64,000 bases of DNA from Phlebopus portentosus (Eukaryota > Basidiomycota > Agaricomycetes > Boletales > Boletinellaceae). Below, in pieces: positions 38,301 through 51,809 of this stretch. The notes beneath the pieces were generated by a model, which was not told the origin of the DNA, did no database searches, and worked only from the letters and a program-made list of their open reading frames with translations. The stretch is from positions 1,364,001-1,428,000 of the forward strand of contig JAYXKI010000006.1 of assembly GCA_037892935.1 (NCBI GenBank), written 5' to 3'. Each line of letters opens with the position of its first letter. The first letter of the stretch is position 1. Both the position numbers and the translations under genes were made by a program.

Positions 38301-41300
38301 TACGCAACATGAAGGGTCTGTGATCCGAGACGTCCGTTGTTCTGGCTGATCAATCTAATTGGTTTGGTGTGTAGACTATGGTGGCATATCTGCGTCGCGC
38401 CTTGAGGTACTGGAGGATCGATTAAGAGACGACGTTCTTACTGAACTTGATAAATTCGGCGGTCTTCTGCTATTACATACGGAAGCACATGACGGTTCAG
38501 TAATCCCCGTATGGGAAGATGTTAGACCAGGTGCAGTTGAGGTGCTGAAGGACATTATGGCCCAACGAGTCCAGACAGACGACGGCACGCGCTTGCTTTA
38601 TCGTCGTATTCCGATTACATCGGAGCTTCCACCCGATTTCACTGATTTGAGTGACCTAATGGATGTCGTTTCACGGCTACACTCGACGAACACCCCTATT
38701 GTACTTAACGACCAACTGGGCCGAGGTAGGAGTACCGTCGCCTCTGTAAGACAATATCTCCATCGTGGGCATTCAAGTTGCCTAACCTTACCCTTTGAAG
38801 GTCATTATTCTCCTCATCCAACAGTGGCTGCAGAATGCCCAAAGCGATGCTCAGGCTAGGTTATCTCGGTCTCCTTCCGTAATTTTACGTCGCTCGAATA
38901 GCATCATGGACACAAGTTTCGCTCAGAGTGAACAACATCGGCACTCGTATCAAGCGATAAACAGTTCGTCTTTCTGTCTGAGTATTTTGCTAAGCCGCCT
39001 TATCTGGATTTTATTCAACAGATCTTCTTCGAGTCATCCGTAATGGATTAATGGTAAAAGATGCAGTAGACGCGGCTATTGACAAATGCTCAGAAGCGTT
39101 CCATTTGCGCGAGTCTATTGAAGAAGCTCGGATAAATGCTGAGCAAGCTACAACTGATCAACAGAGGAAATTGTATGCGCAACGGGGTACGTATACTTTA
39201 TCTATGTTCACATTATTCTTCATCTTGACATCCCGACAAAGGTCTCCACAATTTAAGACGATATTTCGAGCTCATCGTTTTCCAATGGTATCTCTCGACG
39301 ATCGAGCCCGATATAATCAGGTCGGTAGAGTCCTTTGAGAGCTTCGTGAAGAACCATCCAGGTCTGTATTCTTATGCTTCAGTCCTCATCTTGATTTGCT
39401 GAGATCGCTCGTCAGTCATCAAGACATTCGAAAAAGACTTACTTGCTGAGGGTCTACATGCTTTGAAACCGTTGGAACGGGTCGACTTGGAGGAAGGACT
39501 TGCGCTTCCCGGCGAGGCACGTCAAGTCGTTGCGAATCGAAAAGGTTCTATTCTTTCGGCGTCAACAATCCTCAAGAGCGACTTCTTTTCGAATTTGCAG
39601 AAGATGTCCTTACCTGAGTACGGTGTTCTCTTTCTCTTGCGAATTGTTAATGCATTGACGTATCATTTCAGGCGAATTGAAGGGTCACCTAATTTTCGTC
39701 GCGTTCCAATGATCATCCAGCTCTCCACAGTAACAAGTGCGAATGGAGCTACACACGAAGGTAAAATGGTCTGTGGAAGGTATGTCGGCTTATTACCATC
39801 CCCTTAGCTGTGTGCTAATTAAACTTTAGTGGAATGCCAACCGTTCAAGGGTAAGTCTTGACTTTCGACGCGTGACTAGGACAATATAATTAATATTCGT
39901 TTGTGGATCCAGGTTGCGAAGAGCGCTAGAAAGAGTGAATGCAGACCCTTCAGGGAATAACAGAGTCTTCTGGACTTCCCTCCGCGAGGTAGACAGCATT
40001 ACTATTGGGTTGAAATGTGCCAATCTGAATTACCAATATGCCACTAGGAACCGGTGCTCTACGTTGGAGGAAGACCTCATGTCCTTCGGCTCGTTGATAG
40101 ACCGCTCGAGAATGTCGAGTAAGTTGCAATTTATTCGTTCTTCGCCAGTGTGATTAAATTCTGCTTCAGAGCAACCGGCGTCACGACGCAAACAGTTGAG
40201 GCGATGGAAAAGAACCTCAAACGCGATGTAATACGAGAAGTCCGAGCAAACGAAGGCAGGATCCTACTGCATGATGAAGTAGAAGAACGTCCCGGCGTCT
40301 TCTCTATTGTACCTCAATGGGAGAATATTACTGAGGATGACATCCTGACGCCGCGCGACGTGTTTGACCTGATGGCTAAAGAGGGGTTCAAGGTACGCCT
40401 CTTGAGGGTTGCTTCCGGTAAACAAAGGCGGTACTGAGCCGTACCAATGAACAGATTAACTATGACAGGATAGCGATTGTAGGCTTTCGAAAGGACAAAA
40501 CTATTTCTTAATCCTGATGTCCCTTATTTGTAGACCGACGAGCAGGCACCGCTCCCGGATGCGCTCTTCCAGTTGTTGAAGCGGGTGCAATCTGGACTGG
40601 AGCCGAACGGCGCAGGAGACTTTATCTTCAATTGCCAAATGGGCAGGGGGCGTACCACCACGGGCATGGTTTCTGCGTGTCTCGTCGCTACGATTACAGC
40701 ATGGAATGGAGCAGCGGAGGACTTGCTCGTCTCGAGTGAGGTTGATAGTGATGATCAGCTTTATGACTCTCTTGATGGTCCAAGCGAAGAAGAGGCGTAT
40801 TTACAAGGTAACATAAGAGAGCCATCAGGAGCGTTCTTTGGCTGATCAATCCATTGGAAAGGCGAATACAAGACTATACTTCAACTGGTCGGCGTCTTGT
40901 CGCATGGAAAGACAGCAAAAACGGTTACGGACCGGGCGATCGATCTCATGCAGGATGTGCAGAATCTGAGAAAGGCGATCTACGAGTGAGGTTTCATTTT
41001 TGTTCGCGGATCGCGGATCTGACGAAGTTATTCTAGTTACAAGCTGAAGATTGAGGCGCTGCCCAAGGGAAGCGACAAGCAGAAGAAACTAATGAACCTC
41101 GGTGTCAATTACCTGTGCGTGTATTATTCCTAGCGACAGTGTTTTCGCGTTGACTGAGACGCGTTGTGCGGCTCTCCTCTTTTGTTGCGAAAAGATACCG
41201 GTAAGTCTCGTTATACACAGGTACGATTTTCTGTTGGATCTTCCCCTGATTCTGTTTATTTACCCAGATACGGCACCCTGATTGTCTTCGCAAACTACCT

Positions 41301-41424
41301 GATTGAGCTAAAGGAGCTGGCGGCGCAGAAGGAGCCGGGAAGTGCGGGAGTGCCGACGTTCCCAGAGTGGCTGAAGAAGCGCAGGGAGATTACTACGATA
41401 CTGAGTCGCAGGACTCTAGCGTGA
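35369..41424 (+). CDS. Paladin-like protein with three PTP-like phytase (inositol phosphatase fold) repeats
   Basis: A large protein, well over 1,000 residues, starting MQSRLSSSLMDRRPSSPL after a short disordered leader. It holds three copies of the cysteine-phosphatase-like domain of paladin and bacterial PTP-like phytases. Each has a GSVLSRGFILKTDH-type lead, an NFR segment, a LREEP motif and a P-loop. P-loops are SCGMGAVRTT (Cys codon 36605), LNDQLGRGRST (Asp codon 38710) and FNCQMGRGRTT (Cys codon 40633). Repeats 1 and 3 keep C-x5-R; repeat 2 has Asp instead of Cys and should be inactive. More than twenty introns interrupt it. The C-terminus is ANYLIELKELA...ILSRRTLA. Substrates are unproven; paladin regulates signalling in animals. 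Confidence 0.85.
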
Positions 41425-41668
41425 TATGCATTGTAGATATATATATATTTTTGTATATCTTAGAGACGACGACTTGACTTGCAATATTCAATAATTATGG
41501 GTAGTCAAGAGGCCTGGTGTGGCTGTGTCGACCACCGCCTCCTCCTCCCACACTTGCTCTCTCACCGGGTTCACTTCATCGCCATCCCATCAATTCACCT
41601 TTTCTCTTTCTTCCTCCTCATCCTCGCCATTTGTCCTCGGCGCGTGAGCGGTACGAGTGTTCCTCGTC

Positions 41669-43053
41669 ATGGCACGCCTAACGTCGCGTTCGCGCTCTCT
41701 TTTCATCCTCCTTTGCCTCGCCTTGGCTGGGTGCGAACGCGTTGGAGCCAACCAGCTCCAGCTCCGCAGCAACCAGCTGGCAAAACGTCAACTCATCAGT
41801 ATTCCGGGCGATGATACGACGACAGGCGCGACGGCGTCTACTGGGGGGACGGAGACTAACACCAACACAAATACGAACACCGACACGGACACGAATGCGG
41901 CTACCACTCCGGGTACTACACAGGAGACAACGACCCAACAGACGACGAACCAGCAGACGACGAACCAGCAGACGACGACCCAGCAGCAGACGACGACGAC
42001 GACAAATGCCAATACGAACACACAGCCGACAAACACGCAGACGACGGCGGACACGCAGACGGATAACACCACTACCGAGCCGCCAACGCAGACTCAAGCC
42101 CAGCCGACGGAAATTCCTGTGTCGTCGACAACAACGGATGCGAATGGCTCCGTCGTTGTCGTCACGACTTTCGTTACTTCGAGTTCTACGGAGTCTGCCT
42201 CTGCCTCCGCTTCCTCTGCGTCGCAGTCAGCTAGCTCGGACGACGACAGCGATAGCGGACTCGGCACGGGCTCCATCATTGGTTTGAGCGTCGCTGGCGG
42301 TGTTGCTGTCATCGGCGTGGTGGCCTTCTTCATTTGGAAATTCACCAGAAAACGGTACACGGACTTTGATGATGGTACGGCATTCTACGCTGTGATTTTC
42401 ACCTGTGGAAAGAAAAAATTGACCATTTTGCAGAACCCATCAAATGGCCTGAGCTGAACGCGCACGCGAATGATAATTTGAATTACGAGTTGCCAACCGA
42501 CCGTTCAAAGACTGGCGCCGGCGCCGGTCTTGACTCCGCGTCCGAAGTCAACTTGAATCGCGGAGCCTCCGTAGCAGCGTACTCGGCGTATTCGCAGCCA
42601 TCGCAGTACTCGCACCCGACAGCGGCAGATTCGACGGCAGATTTATACGCTCCCGGAGGTGATCCATATGCCGTGCCTCCACTTCCACATCTGAATCCCA
42701 ATCAACCCTATCGCGATGACCCAGGACTCGGCAGCCAAGGATACTACGATCCCTACCGAGGGCCCCTACCGCAGACGTTCAACGATACGGCGAGCGTTAG
42801 TTCTGCGGGACCACATGCGGGCGAGGCGATCCCGATGAGCAATTTGGGTGTTGCGACGGCTGCCGGGCGGAGGTCTCCCGGACCGCAGGTGGGACTGGAT
42901 ATGGGACGCGTGTCGCCGCAGCCACCTATGGCGGGCAGACAGTCGCCTGGCCCGAGCCTTGCGTATGGTGGACGGACTACGCCTGGAGTTGGCCCTGCGA
43001 TGGGCGGACGGCAGAGTCCCGGACCGGGCCCTGCGTATGGTGGTGGCTACTAA
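41669..43053 (+). CDS. Single-pass wall-sensor-like (Mid2-like) mucin-type membrane protein
   Basis: The start at 41669 gives a signal peptide (MARLTSRSRSLFILLCLALA). A ~190-residue Thr/Gln/Asn/Ser-rich ectodomain, likely heavily O-mannosylated, follows, partly made of a TTNQQ-type repeat. One membrane helix (IIGLSVAGGVAVIGVVAFF) is followed by a basic stop-transfer sequence (KFTRKR). One intron (donor near 42375) joins DD to EPIKWPELNAHAND. The cytosolic part has Tyr/Pro-rich sequence and 4-5 copies of a GRxSPGP-type repeat before the stop at 43053. This layout matches fungal stress sensors of the Mid2/WSC type without a WSC domain. Sensing is inferred from architecture; no sequence family was recognised. 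Confidence 0.75.
41930..42002 (+). repeat. Coding minisatellite in the ectodomain
   Basis: A CAG/ACG/ACG-based 15-nt unit (CAGCAGACGACGAAC) is repeated several times with changes, encoding the TTNQQ and TTTQQ run. Confidence 0.7.
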
Positions 43054-43711
43054 GCATGGACATGTTCTGTTGCTCTCACCTTTGTTGATTTGCTGAGATT
43101 GAGATTATTGCGGACTTGGGCTGCGAGGCTTGATTGGCTGCTTGGTTGATTGCTGTTGCGTGTGGTAATATATATCATAGCATCTTCTTTCTTCATTTCG
43201 CGGAGGATGTTGAGGGGTTGTGGTTTGGCCGTTGTCGGCAGCCAATATTCATTTCCTTCATGCATATCGACATTGGTTTGCGCTTCTGCTTGTTATATGT
43301 CTACCCGCATGGACCGTTGGACGATTGCTCGGACTGGCTGGCGTTACTCTCCGCTCTGTCACTACAACACAATACTACCTCCACCATGCATCCCCCTCGC
43401 TCGTTCTTCACCCCATAGCATTCAAGTTTCTTGTCTTATAGCTATACCCGTGCACTCCGAAACTCCTCCTGCCTACTGCCTCTTGTCCCGATATTCTTTC
43501 TTTTCGTTCCTCCACCGAAGAAGCGTGCGCGGCTCTCAAGTTACATAAAGTAGCTGCTACTGTACTATTCCTTAATAGACTTCCATCCGACGTATATAAA
43601 ATCAGAGTTGAATCAAATAAGTTATATATTCGGAAACCCGGAGTTACGTATGATCGACGCGAGTAAACTTTGCTTCCGACTCTCGTCTACCAGTGCTTAC
43701 TTATATTTGTC
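43054..43711. other. Intergenic region with a TATA box
   Basis: The 3' flank of the wall-sensor-like gene and the promoter of FRA10AC1. Overlapping frames at 43134-43548 have no protein-like composition. TATATAAA lies at 43593-43600, 112 bp before the next ATG. Confidence 0.45.
43593..43600 (+). promoter_or_regulatory. TATA box before the FRA10AC1 gene
   Basis: TATATAAA at 112 bp upstream of the ATG at 43712. The distance fits a fungal core promoter. Confidence 0.4.
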
Positions 43712-44657
43712 ATGTACGGACGAGCGAGCAGCTCACGTCCGTCAGTACCCACCGGACCATCAGAGTTCGACATCCTCAAGGCTTCGCATAAGTACGCATT
43801 TGAGCCAATAACATTCTTCCTCTCTGAGATGCCTGAACTCACTGAACGCATGTTGAATTACGTCCATACAGGTTCCTACGCGAAGACGACAATCCGAACA
43901 CAAATGCAGATACAGACAGAAACGCGAATCCAAACTCGAGTGTTAACGCGAATGGATCCTGGGGAGACCGCCTAGCGCAGAAGTACTACGAAAGCCTGTA
44001 CCGCGAGTTCGCGGTGTGTGATTTGAAGCATTACAGGTCCGGGAACGTAGGTAATATTCGTTGTTGCCATTTCTAATTATCTAATTGTATAATCGTATTT
44101 TTTTTGTCTTTCTTTATTTCTAGTTTGCACTGCGCTGGCGAACGGAGGAAGAAGTCATCAACGGCGCAGGAGAAGAATCGTGCGGAAACACGAGATGTCC
44201 ATTACACCTTCCTTCCTCTGCATCTACCTCTACATCTACACCTATTTCTGGTCTGAAAACGGTGGAACTGCCATTTGCGTATGAAGAACACGGCGAGCAC
44301 AAGTCCGCGCTGGTGAAAGTGGTGCTGTGTGATGCATGTTTGAAGAAGCTGATGTGGAAGAGGGAGAGAGAGAAGAAGGGGAAGGAGAGGAGGATGATTG
44401 AGGATGCTAAGGATGGTGGGGAGAGGCACAAGGAGGAAAGGGTAAGGAAAGAGAGGAAAAGGGAACGTGGAACTGAGCCGGCTGAGGAGGAACAAGAAAG
44501 TCGGCCACACGAGAAACGTAGGGACCGACGTGAGGAAGAAAGCTCAAGCAAGGACCGACGGAAGGTACGGTCTCGCTCTCGTTCGCCATCCCGACATCGG
44601 CGAAAACGCGAAGACAAAGACAAAAGCCATCGACACGAACGTTCACTACCCAGCTAG
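43712..44657 (+). CDS. Fra10Ac1-family protein
   Basis: Fra10Ac1 is a nuclear protein associated with spliceosomes in animals and plants. The start MYGRASSSRPSVPTGPSEFD leads through an intron into KFLREDDNP. Then come the diagnostic stretches: WGDRLAQKYYESLYREFAV and CDLKHYRSGN, a second intron, FALRWRTEEEVINGAGEES, the CxxxxC pair (SCGNTRCPLH), and VELPFAYEEHGEHKSALVK with LCDACLKKL. The four Cys of the two pairs may bind zinc. The C-terminal ~100 residues are a Lys/Arg/Glu run ending in an RS-like part (RSRSRSPSRHRRKRED), consistent with a splicing role. Family membership is firm. Confidence 0.9.
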
Positions 44658-44732
44658 CCTCCAGCTATGATTGTATTTACTACTAATACCAACACCAAAC
44701 ACACAGATTAGTACTATCAGCCCCATCCCGAC

Positions 44733-46584
<1,852 letters not shown>

Positions 46585-46834
46585 GGAAGATACGGTATGA
46601 CTCGAGATGAGAGAGATATTGATATGACTTGACGAGCGGAAGAAAAACGTGAATCTCGGTGCCGTCGAATCGGCTAACGCCGTTCTGCTGTGCCAAAAAT
46701 TGCATTTATAGCTCTCACACGCTACAACACAACACAACACAACATCCCCAGCCCAGCTTCAACTTACGACCTAATCAGAAAGTAGACAAGGAAAACAAAG
46801 GAAGAAAAAAAAGATACCCATTTACTCTCATATA
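46585..46834. promoter_or_regulatory. Divergent promoter, NDUFAF7 / eIF6
   Basis: 250 bp between start codons. It contains four perfect ACAAC pentamers (46724-46743) and an A-rich tract (46797-46813) just before the eIF6 ATG. Confidence 0.5.
46724..46743 (+). repeat. (ACAAC)4 simple repeat
   Basis: Four perfect copies of ACAAC inside the divergent promoter. Confidence 0.8.
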
Positions 46835-47888
46835 ATGGCTACTCGTGCGTACCGCTAATTACTCTGAATTTCTATCATAATCTCATTCAAGCACAACGCA
46901 TATAGGCACACAATTCGAAAACAGCAGTGATATCGGCGTATTCGCAAAACTCACGAACTCCTACGCGCTCGTCGCGTTGCAAGGGAGTACAAACTTCTAC
47001 AGCACCTTCGAGGCCGAACTCGCGGATGTGGTACCCATCGTGCAGACGAGCATCGGCGGGACGCGCATCATCGGGCGGCTGACGGCCGGAAACCGACACG
47101 GTCTGCTCGTCCCATCGACGGCAACAGACCAAGAACTCCAGCATCTCCGCAACTCCCTACCCGACTCCGTCGCAATCCAGCGCGTGGAAGAGCGACTGAG
47201 CGCGCTGGGGAACGTGATCGCGTGCAATGACTATGTTGCGCTCGTCCATCCGGATGTGGATCGCGAGACGGAGGAGATCATCGCGGACGTGCTGAAAGTA
47301 GAGGTGTTCAGGCAGACGGTGGCGGACAACGTCCTCGTCGGCTCGTATTGTGCGCTTTCAAACCAGGGCGCGCTCGTGCACCCCAAGACGAGCATACAGG
47401 ACCAGGATGAGCTGAGTAGTCTGCTGCAGGTTCCGCTAGTGGTCAGTCTTTCTCGATTTCTTTGATTATTTCTTTATGTTCATTGGGAGCTTCTTTCACA
47501 GGCTGGTACTGTAAACCGAGGCTCAGACGTGATTGGTGCAGGCCTCGTCGTAAACGACTGGTGCGCATTTACCGGGTTAGACACAACAGCAACCGAAATC
47601 AGCGTCATCGAAGCTGCCTTCAGTGAGTCCATGGTTTCCAATCCTTTATTTGCTTCCTTCCTTTCCCCGACGTTACCCTCATCCCTTCTTGATCATTTCT
47701 TATCCCCACTATGTTTCGTTGATGATCACCCTCGCACCGTCCGCTCACCGCCCCATATCATTTTTATCACTTGATTGATACTGGAACTAACAAAAAATAA
47801 CGCATTACCCTTCCCAGAACTGCAAGGACACGACTCCTCCGCAGTTATCGGCGAGATGCGCGACTCGCTAATCGACAACTGGGCATAG
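46835..47888 (+). CDS. TIF6: Translation initiation factor eIF6
   Basis: eIF6 binds the 60S subunit, is required for its biogenesis and keeps it from joining 40S too early. The first exon encodes only MAT plus one base; the second exon begins [20 protein letters not shown]. Highly conserved stretches follow: [92 protein letters not shown] and [19 protein letters not shown]. It ends [12 protein letters not shown] at 47888. Introns lie at about 46845-46910, 47443-47501 and 47622-47818. The full-length protein is ~245 residues, as in other eukaryotes. Confidence 0.97.
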
Positions 47889-48685
47889 CACTCACGAAAC
47901 GACATGATGGTAGCAGCCAAAGAAGCAATTAGTGTACGAGTACTTTGTGTGATCATCATTTCTTATCTCTGGCAATCCGTTTTCGAATCTCTCGGGACAA
48001 CAATCTGATCGTATCCCTCACTAGCAATGATGTATATACTACAATAGGCTCACGCAAGTCGTTCGAGTACTATGTTCAAGACGCTCGATTTGGATACTTT
48101 AATCTTGATCGTGATGCTGGTAAAGAACGAATGAGGATTCATTTCAGCATACTCAGCGGACCTACTTAAAGTTACATAGTACATGAGAGCTAGTTAGTGA
48201 AATGAGCGAAAAGGGTTAAAAGAGCGACTTGTCCATGCTGAACAGAAACAGTAAACACTGACAGGGATTCGAGATACAAAAGACAAAACAGGGAGTCGAG
48301 AATTCGGAAATAGAATTTAAAAGGAAAATAAAATGCAGGATTATCAGAAGAGAGAAAAAGTAAGGGTATGTGTGTGAAAGAATAGTAAGTAGACAAAATG
48401 CGAAGGTATCGTAGAAATAAGGAACCGGAACCGGAATCAAAAGCGAGATGAGTGGCACAAACAACCACACCGTTCATAGGATAGGATAGGATAGGAGGAA
48501 CGGGATGTCGGAGATATAAAAAGTACAAGAACGAAATGCATAATAAGTTAGAGGAAAGCCTGCAATGTTATACCGGTATAAAGAAATGCGTAAAGATATA
48601 GAATTCGAGATACATATGCTGAAATGCGCGTATTCGCGGGCGTACAGCAACACGGAACGCCGGAAAGTGCATGCTTGCGATAGAA
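47889..48685. other. Convergent intergenic region
   Basis: About 800 bp between the 3' ends of eIF6 and the AhpC/TSA-like gene, AT-rich. It carries a short (ATAGG)4 run at 48476-48495. No gene is supported. Confidence 0.4.
48476..48495 (+). repeat. (ATAGG)4 simple repeat
   Basis: Four perfect copies of ATAGG. Confidence 0.8.
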
Positions 48686-51145
48686 TTACTGCCCGTCAAG
48701 AGTCCCGTCGTACGCATCGTCGAGACCTTCATCGTCCTCTTCCTCAACGACCGAGAAGCATCCCTGGCATTTTGTCTCGTTCACGAGCGTCTTGCTCGCA
48801 TCGTCCGACTCGACAGATTCCGACGCGCAAGTGCTGCTATTCGCAGTAGTAACACTTTCTTGTTTCGCGCTCAGACCGATCCCCGCGCGTCTCCGTTGAC
48901 GTTTCTTCCTTAGCCGTACAAGACTCCTCCGTCTCCTAGCCATCCACGCGTCCTCATCTTCCATACTCTCCCTCCTCTCATTCTCGACTTCACTTTCACT
49001 GCCGAACGTGAGTGTCCCACCGATCATCCGCAAACGTATACCCCTCTTCACGCGCCGCGTACGAGCAGTTTGAATCCCGCTCGCCGTGACGACATCTAAG
49101 ATTGGGGCATGCGCACGCGTGGTGCGCATCCGATGCGCGTATGCACATTCGTTCACGCCCGGACCGAGGATGAACTCACCACCGAGTTGTGCTGTGTCGC
49201 CTGCGCGTTCAAACAACGGAAGACGCGTCGCTCCCGCGATTGTGCGACGCAGACTATCGAAAGCGCCGCCTCGAGAAGCAATGTAGTGACCACGCTCCGA
49301 GGCGGAGCCTCGATCCGACGAGCGGAGCGTCATCCCAAGAGCGTGGTATACAGCGAGTGTCGGATCACTGTAAATCGGAAACGTCGTACCAGTGAGCTCT
49401 GTGATAGATGTAAGATGCGGTGTCGTACGAAAGTAGAGATGGGAACGCGAGACATCATCAAATCCGGTACTCACGTCTGTAAGGTGTAATCAATGAAGGG
49501 GAGCCCATACCAACGATCACAATCTTCAGACCAGCCTTCTCCAACGCTTCTACATCAACCTCAGATGCGATGGAGCGCACGTAGTCTTGACATGCAGTTG
49601 CCCTAGATTCCCGTCATCAGCAATTTCATTGACATGGAGTATCATTTGAGCAAAAAAAACGACGTACCGAAAGTGCCTGATGAAAATAACCACCGTCTTC
49701 TGCTTTTCCCAGATTTCGCCAAACTGGACGCGAACTCCACTTTCCGAGACGACAGATAGTGACGAAGCGTTTAGCAACTGTTTCGAAGTCGGCAGCGCGA
49801 ACTCATCGAAGTCCGCTTTCGGTGGTTCGGGAAGAATTGTTTTCTTTCCGATCTCGTCTGCGGCCTCATAGAGGTCTACTCGCGAGCGAAGAAGCGAACG
49901 CGAGCTGAAACTGAAAAGCTTGGTCTTCTTTGGGGGTGCGAACCCAGCATCAAGCTCTGCACCCGGCGGAAGACGCGTCTCAGGCGCGGTTGAGTATCCG
50001 CCTCCCTCGCAATCAGGCGGTAAGAGACGCGCATAGACGAGTGGGGGCTGAGGTGAAGCACCTATTATGGACGCGGTCGTCTTTGGTTTTTCAATGTAGG
50101 GAGTTATTGGTAGTGTTACATCGGACATGCTAGCCTGCGCAGAAGAGCGAGGGAATGGAACACCCAGCGCACCGTTATCCGCGTCACGCTTCGCACCAAG
50201 AGTCGGACTTGGCGGTAGGGAAGGCAATTCTTTGGCGTCCAAACTCCATTTGCGTCGCGGACGAGAAGGCAAGAATCCTGCGCTACGCTTCGTCAGGAGC
50301 CTCTTAACAAAACTATGCGTCGAGGGTGTCGGGCTCTTTGGTGGTGGGATAGGATCCTCTTCGACCTTGGGAGGAGGCATCATTGACGGGTCGAAGATTG
50401 AAGAGGAAGAGCTCCCACTGACGTCCGGAGTCAGAGGTGGCGTGTACATGTAGCTGAGACTAGATGCCTTTCGGGGTATGTAATGGCTTTTTGTGCGAGT
50501 AGGCGTAATCGCACCAGAAGCTCCGTTTTGAGGCAGGTGAGCCGGGGAAGCTGTTCGGAAGAGCATGGAGATATGGGTATATCTACGATGACGTTCTTGA
50601 TGTGATGTCCGCCCTGTAGAACCATCTCCTGATCTGTTTGAAACTGTATCTCTATCAAGCGATTTCTTCTTCTCTCTTGAGCTCATACGCTTGGTGAGCT
50701 TGGCCAACGCGTCCTCTCGCTGCGTCTCTTTACTGCATTCTATCTCAGTCGGAGATGCGGTATCTGCAGGAGACAATGCCAGAGGACTAGGCAAAGCAAC
50801 CGTAAGCGTGTATCGCCGCTGTACATCTGATGGGAATGCTTTGGGGCTGAGGTGCGGAAGATCAAATGGGGCAGTGCCGGTTGTCTGATGATGCAGATCA
50901 CCAGTCGCAGCTACACACTGGAGTGAGTAACTGCAACTATGACTTCGCCGCCGACGCAACTCCGTTAATGACGCGAATGGGTCGTCCAGATCAAATGGCG
51001 GGTAACGGTCGTTTGGTGAGTCGCCTACTACCTCAAGATCAAGGAGCGTTGCTGATGACGGAGGAGGCTTGCGCTTTAATTGGCTTTGTCTCTTCTTCTC
51101 TTTAGTCGACGATGTTGTTGTTGGCGTCGTGGCGTCTTCAGACAT
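48686..51145 (-). CDS. AhpC/TSA_2-type thioredoxin-fold protein with a long disordered N-terminus
   Basis: The start at 51145 (MSEDATTPTTTSSTKEKK) begins a ~490-residue Ser/Pro/Arg-rich disordered region with PPPKSPTPS and KKTKLFSFSSRSLLRSRVD. The folded domain follows: VRVQFGEIWEKQKTVVIFIR, HFR, a 60-bp-range intron (donor near 49660), ATACQDYVRSIASE, LKIVIVGMGSPSLIDY, FPIYSDPTLAVYHALGM and LGGEFILGPGVNECAYAH. This is the order of the AhpC/TSA_2 family, peroxiredoxin-like proteins. The usual CxxC after RHF reads ATAC here, so only the second Cys remains. The C-terminal tail is Arg-rich then acidic. Enzyme activity is doubtful. A TATA-like TATATAA lies 158 bp upstream. Confidence 0.8.
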
Positions 51146-51302
51146 CTTGGTGGAACTGATAGTCGCCGCTTTCGTCGCCGCTAGTACTGTCGATTCCCCG
51201 ATAGCTGTGGCCAGGATGACGGGATCTGTGTGCTGTGCAAAGGGTAACGAAAGGACGTTATGGACACCAGGTCAAAACTCGGAAAGAAGACGGTCGACGT
51301 CC

Positions 51303-51309
51303 TTATATA
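51303..51309 (-). promoter_or_regulatory. TATA-like element upstream of the AhpC/TSA-like gene
   Basis: TATATAA on the minus strand, 158 bp before the ATG at 51145. Confidence 0.35.
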
Positions 51310-51809
51310 GCGTGGAGGGTCAAGGCTCAAGTGAGGCCGCGGAGTGGACTTCTCGCTAGTTCTCGTCCGCAGGCGAGGCGAAGCGAATAGGTGCCAAAAA
51401 GGCTGACAAAAACGGAGCAACGTGTATGCAGCTCAAGAGGCGCACCGTACAGACGGTTCAGATGGACAGACAGGCGGAAGTGGCGCGGCAGCGAAAGCCA
51501 GGAAACAAGCAAGCACGACAGAAGAAATAAAAAGAGGGTTAGGAAGATAGACTCTCCCTCACGAGTCCCCGTGTTCTCGCCTTTATTGGGTGAAATTCGG
51601 TACTCCACTCAAGGCAATCGACCGACTCTGGCGAACAGGCCCGACGGGCCAAAGCAATAGCATCATCTCTGATCTATTCTCTCTTCCCTAGTCGACGTCG
51701 GCTGACGATGGTTGATGTTTGGCTTTTGATTACCCTTTGCCAACTGTGGACACCAAAGAGTGATATTTCCGACAACCGACAGCTCTCATCGCTCGAAGGA
51801 GTATGCGCC
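51310..51809. other. Intergenic region
   Basis: The upstream flank of the AhpC/TSA-like gene. Frames on both strands are short and without conserved features. Confidence 0.3.

Noticed and set aside
41678..42097. Minus-strand frames with Arg-rich or Val-rich products
   Set aside because: Antisense shadows of the Thr/Gln/Asn repeat of the wall-sensor-like gene.
43134..43548. Overlapping plus-strand frames of 94 and 132 codons
   Set aside because: Several overlapping frames of similar length indicate few stop codons, not a gene; the region precedes a TATA box.
44120..44623. 167-codon minus-strand frame rich in Ser and Leu
   Set aside because: Antisense of the Lys/Arg/Glu-rich tail of the Fra10Ac1 gene.
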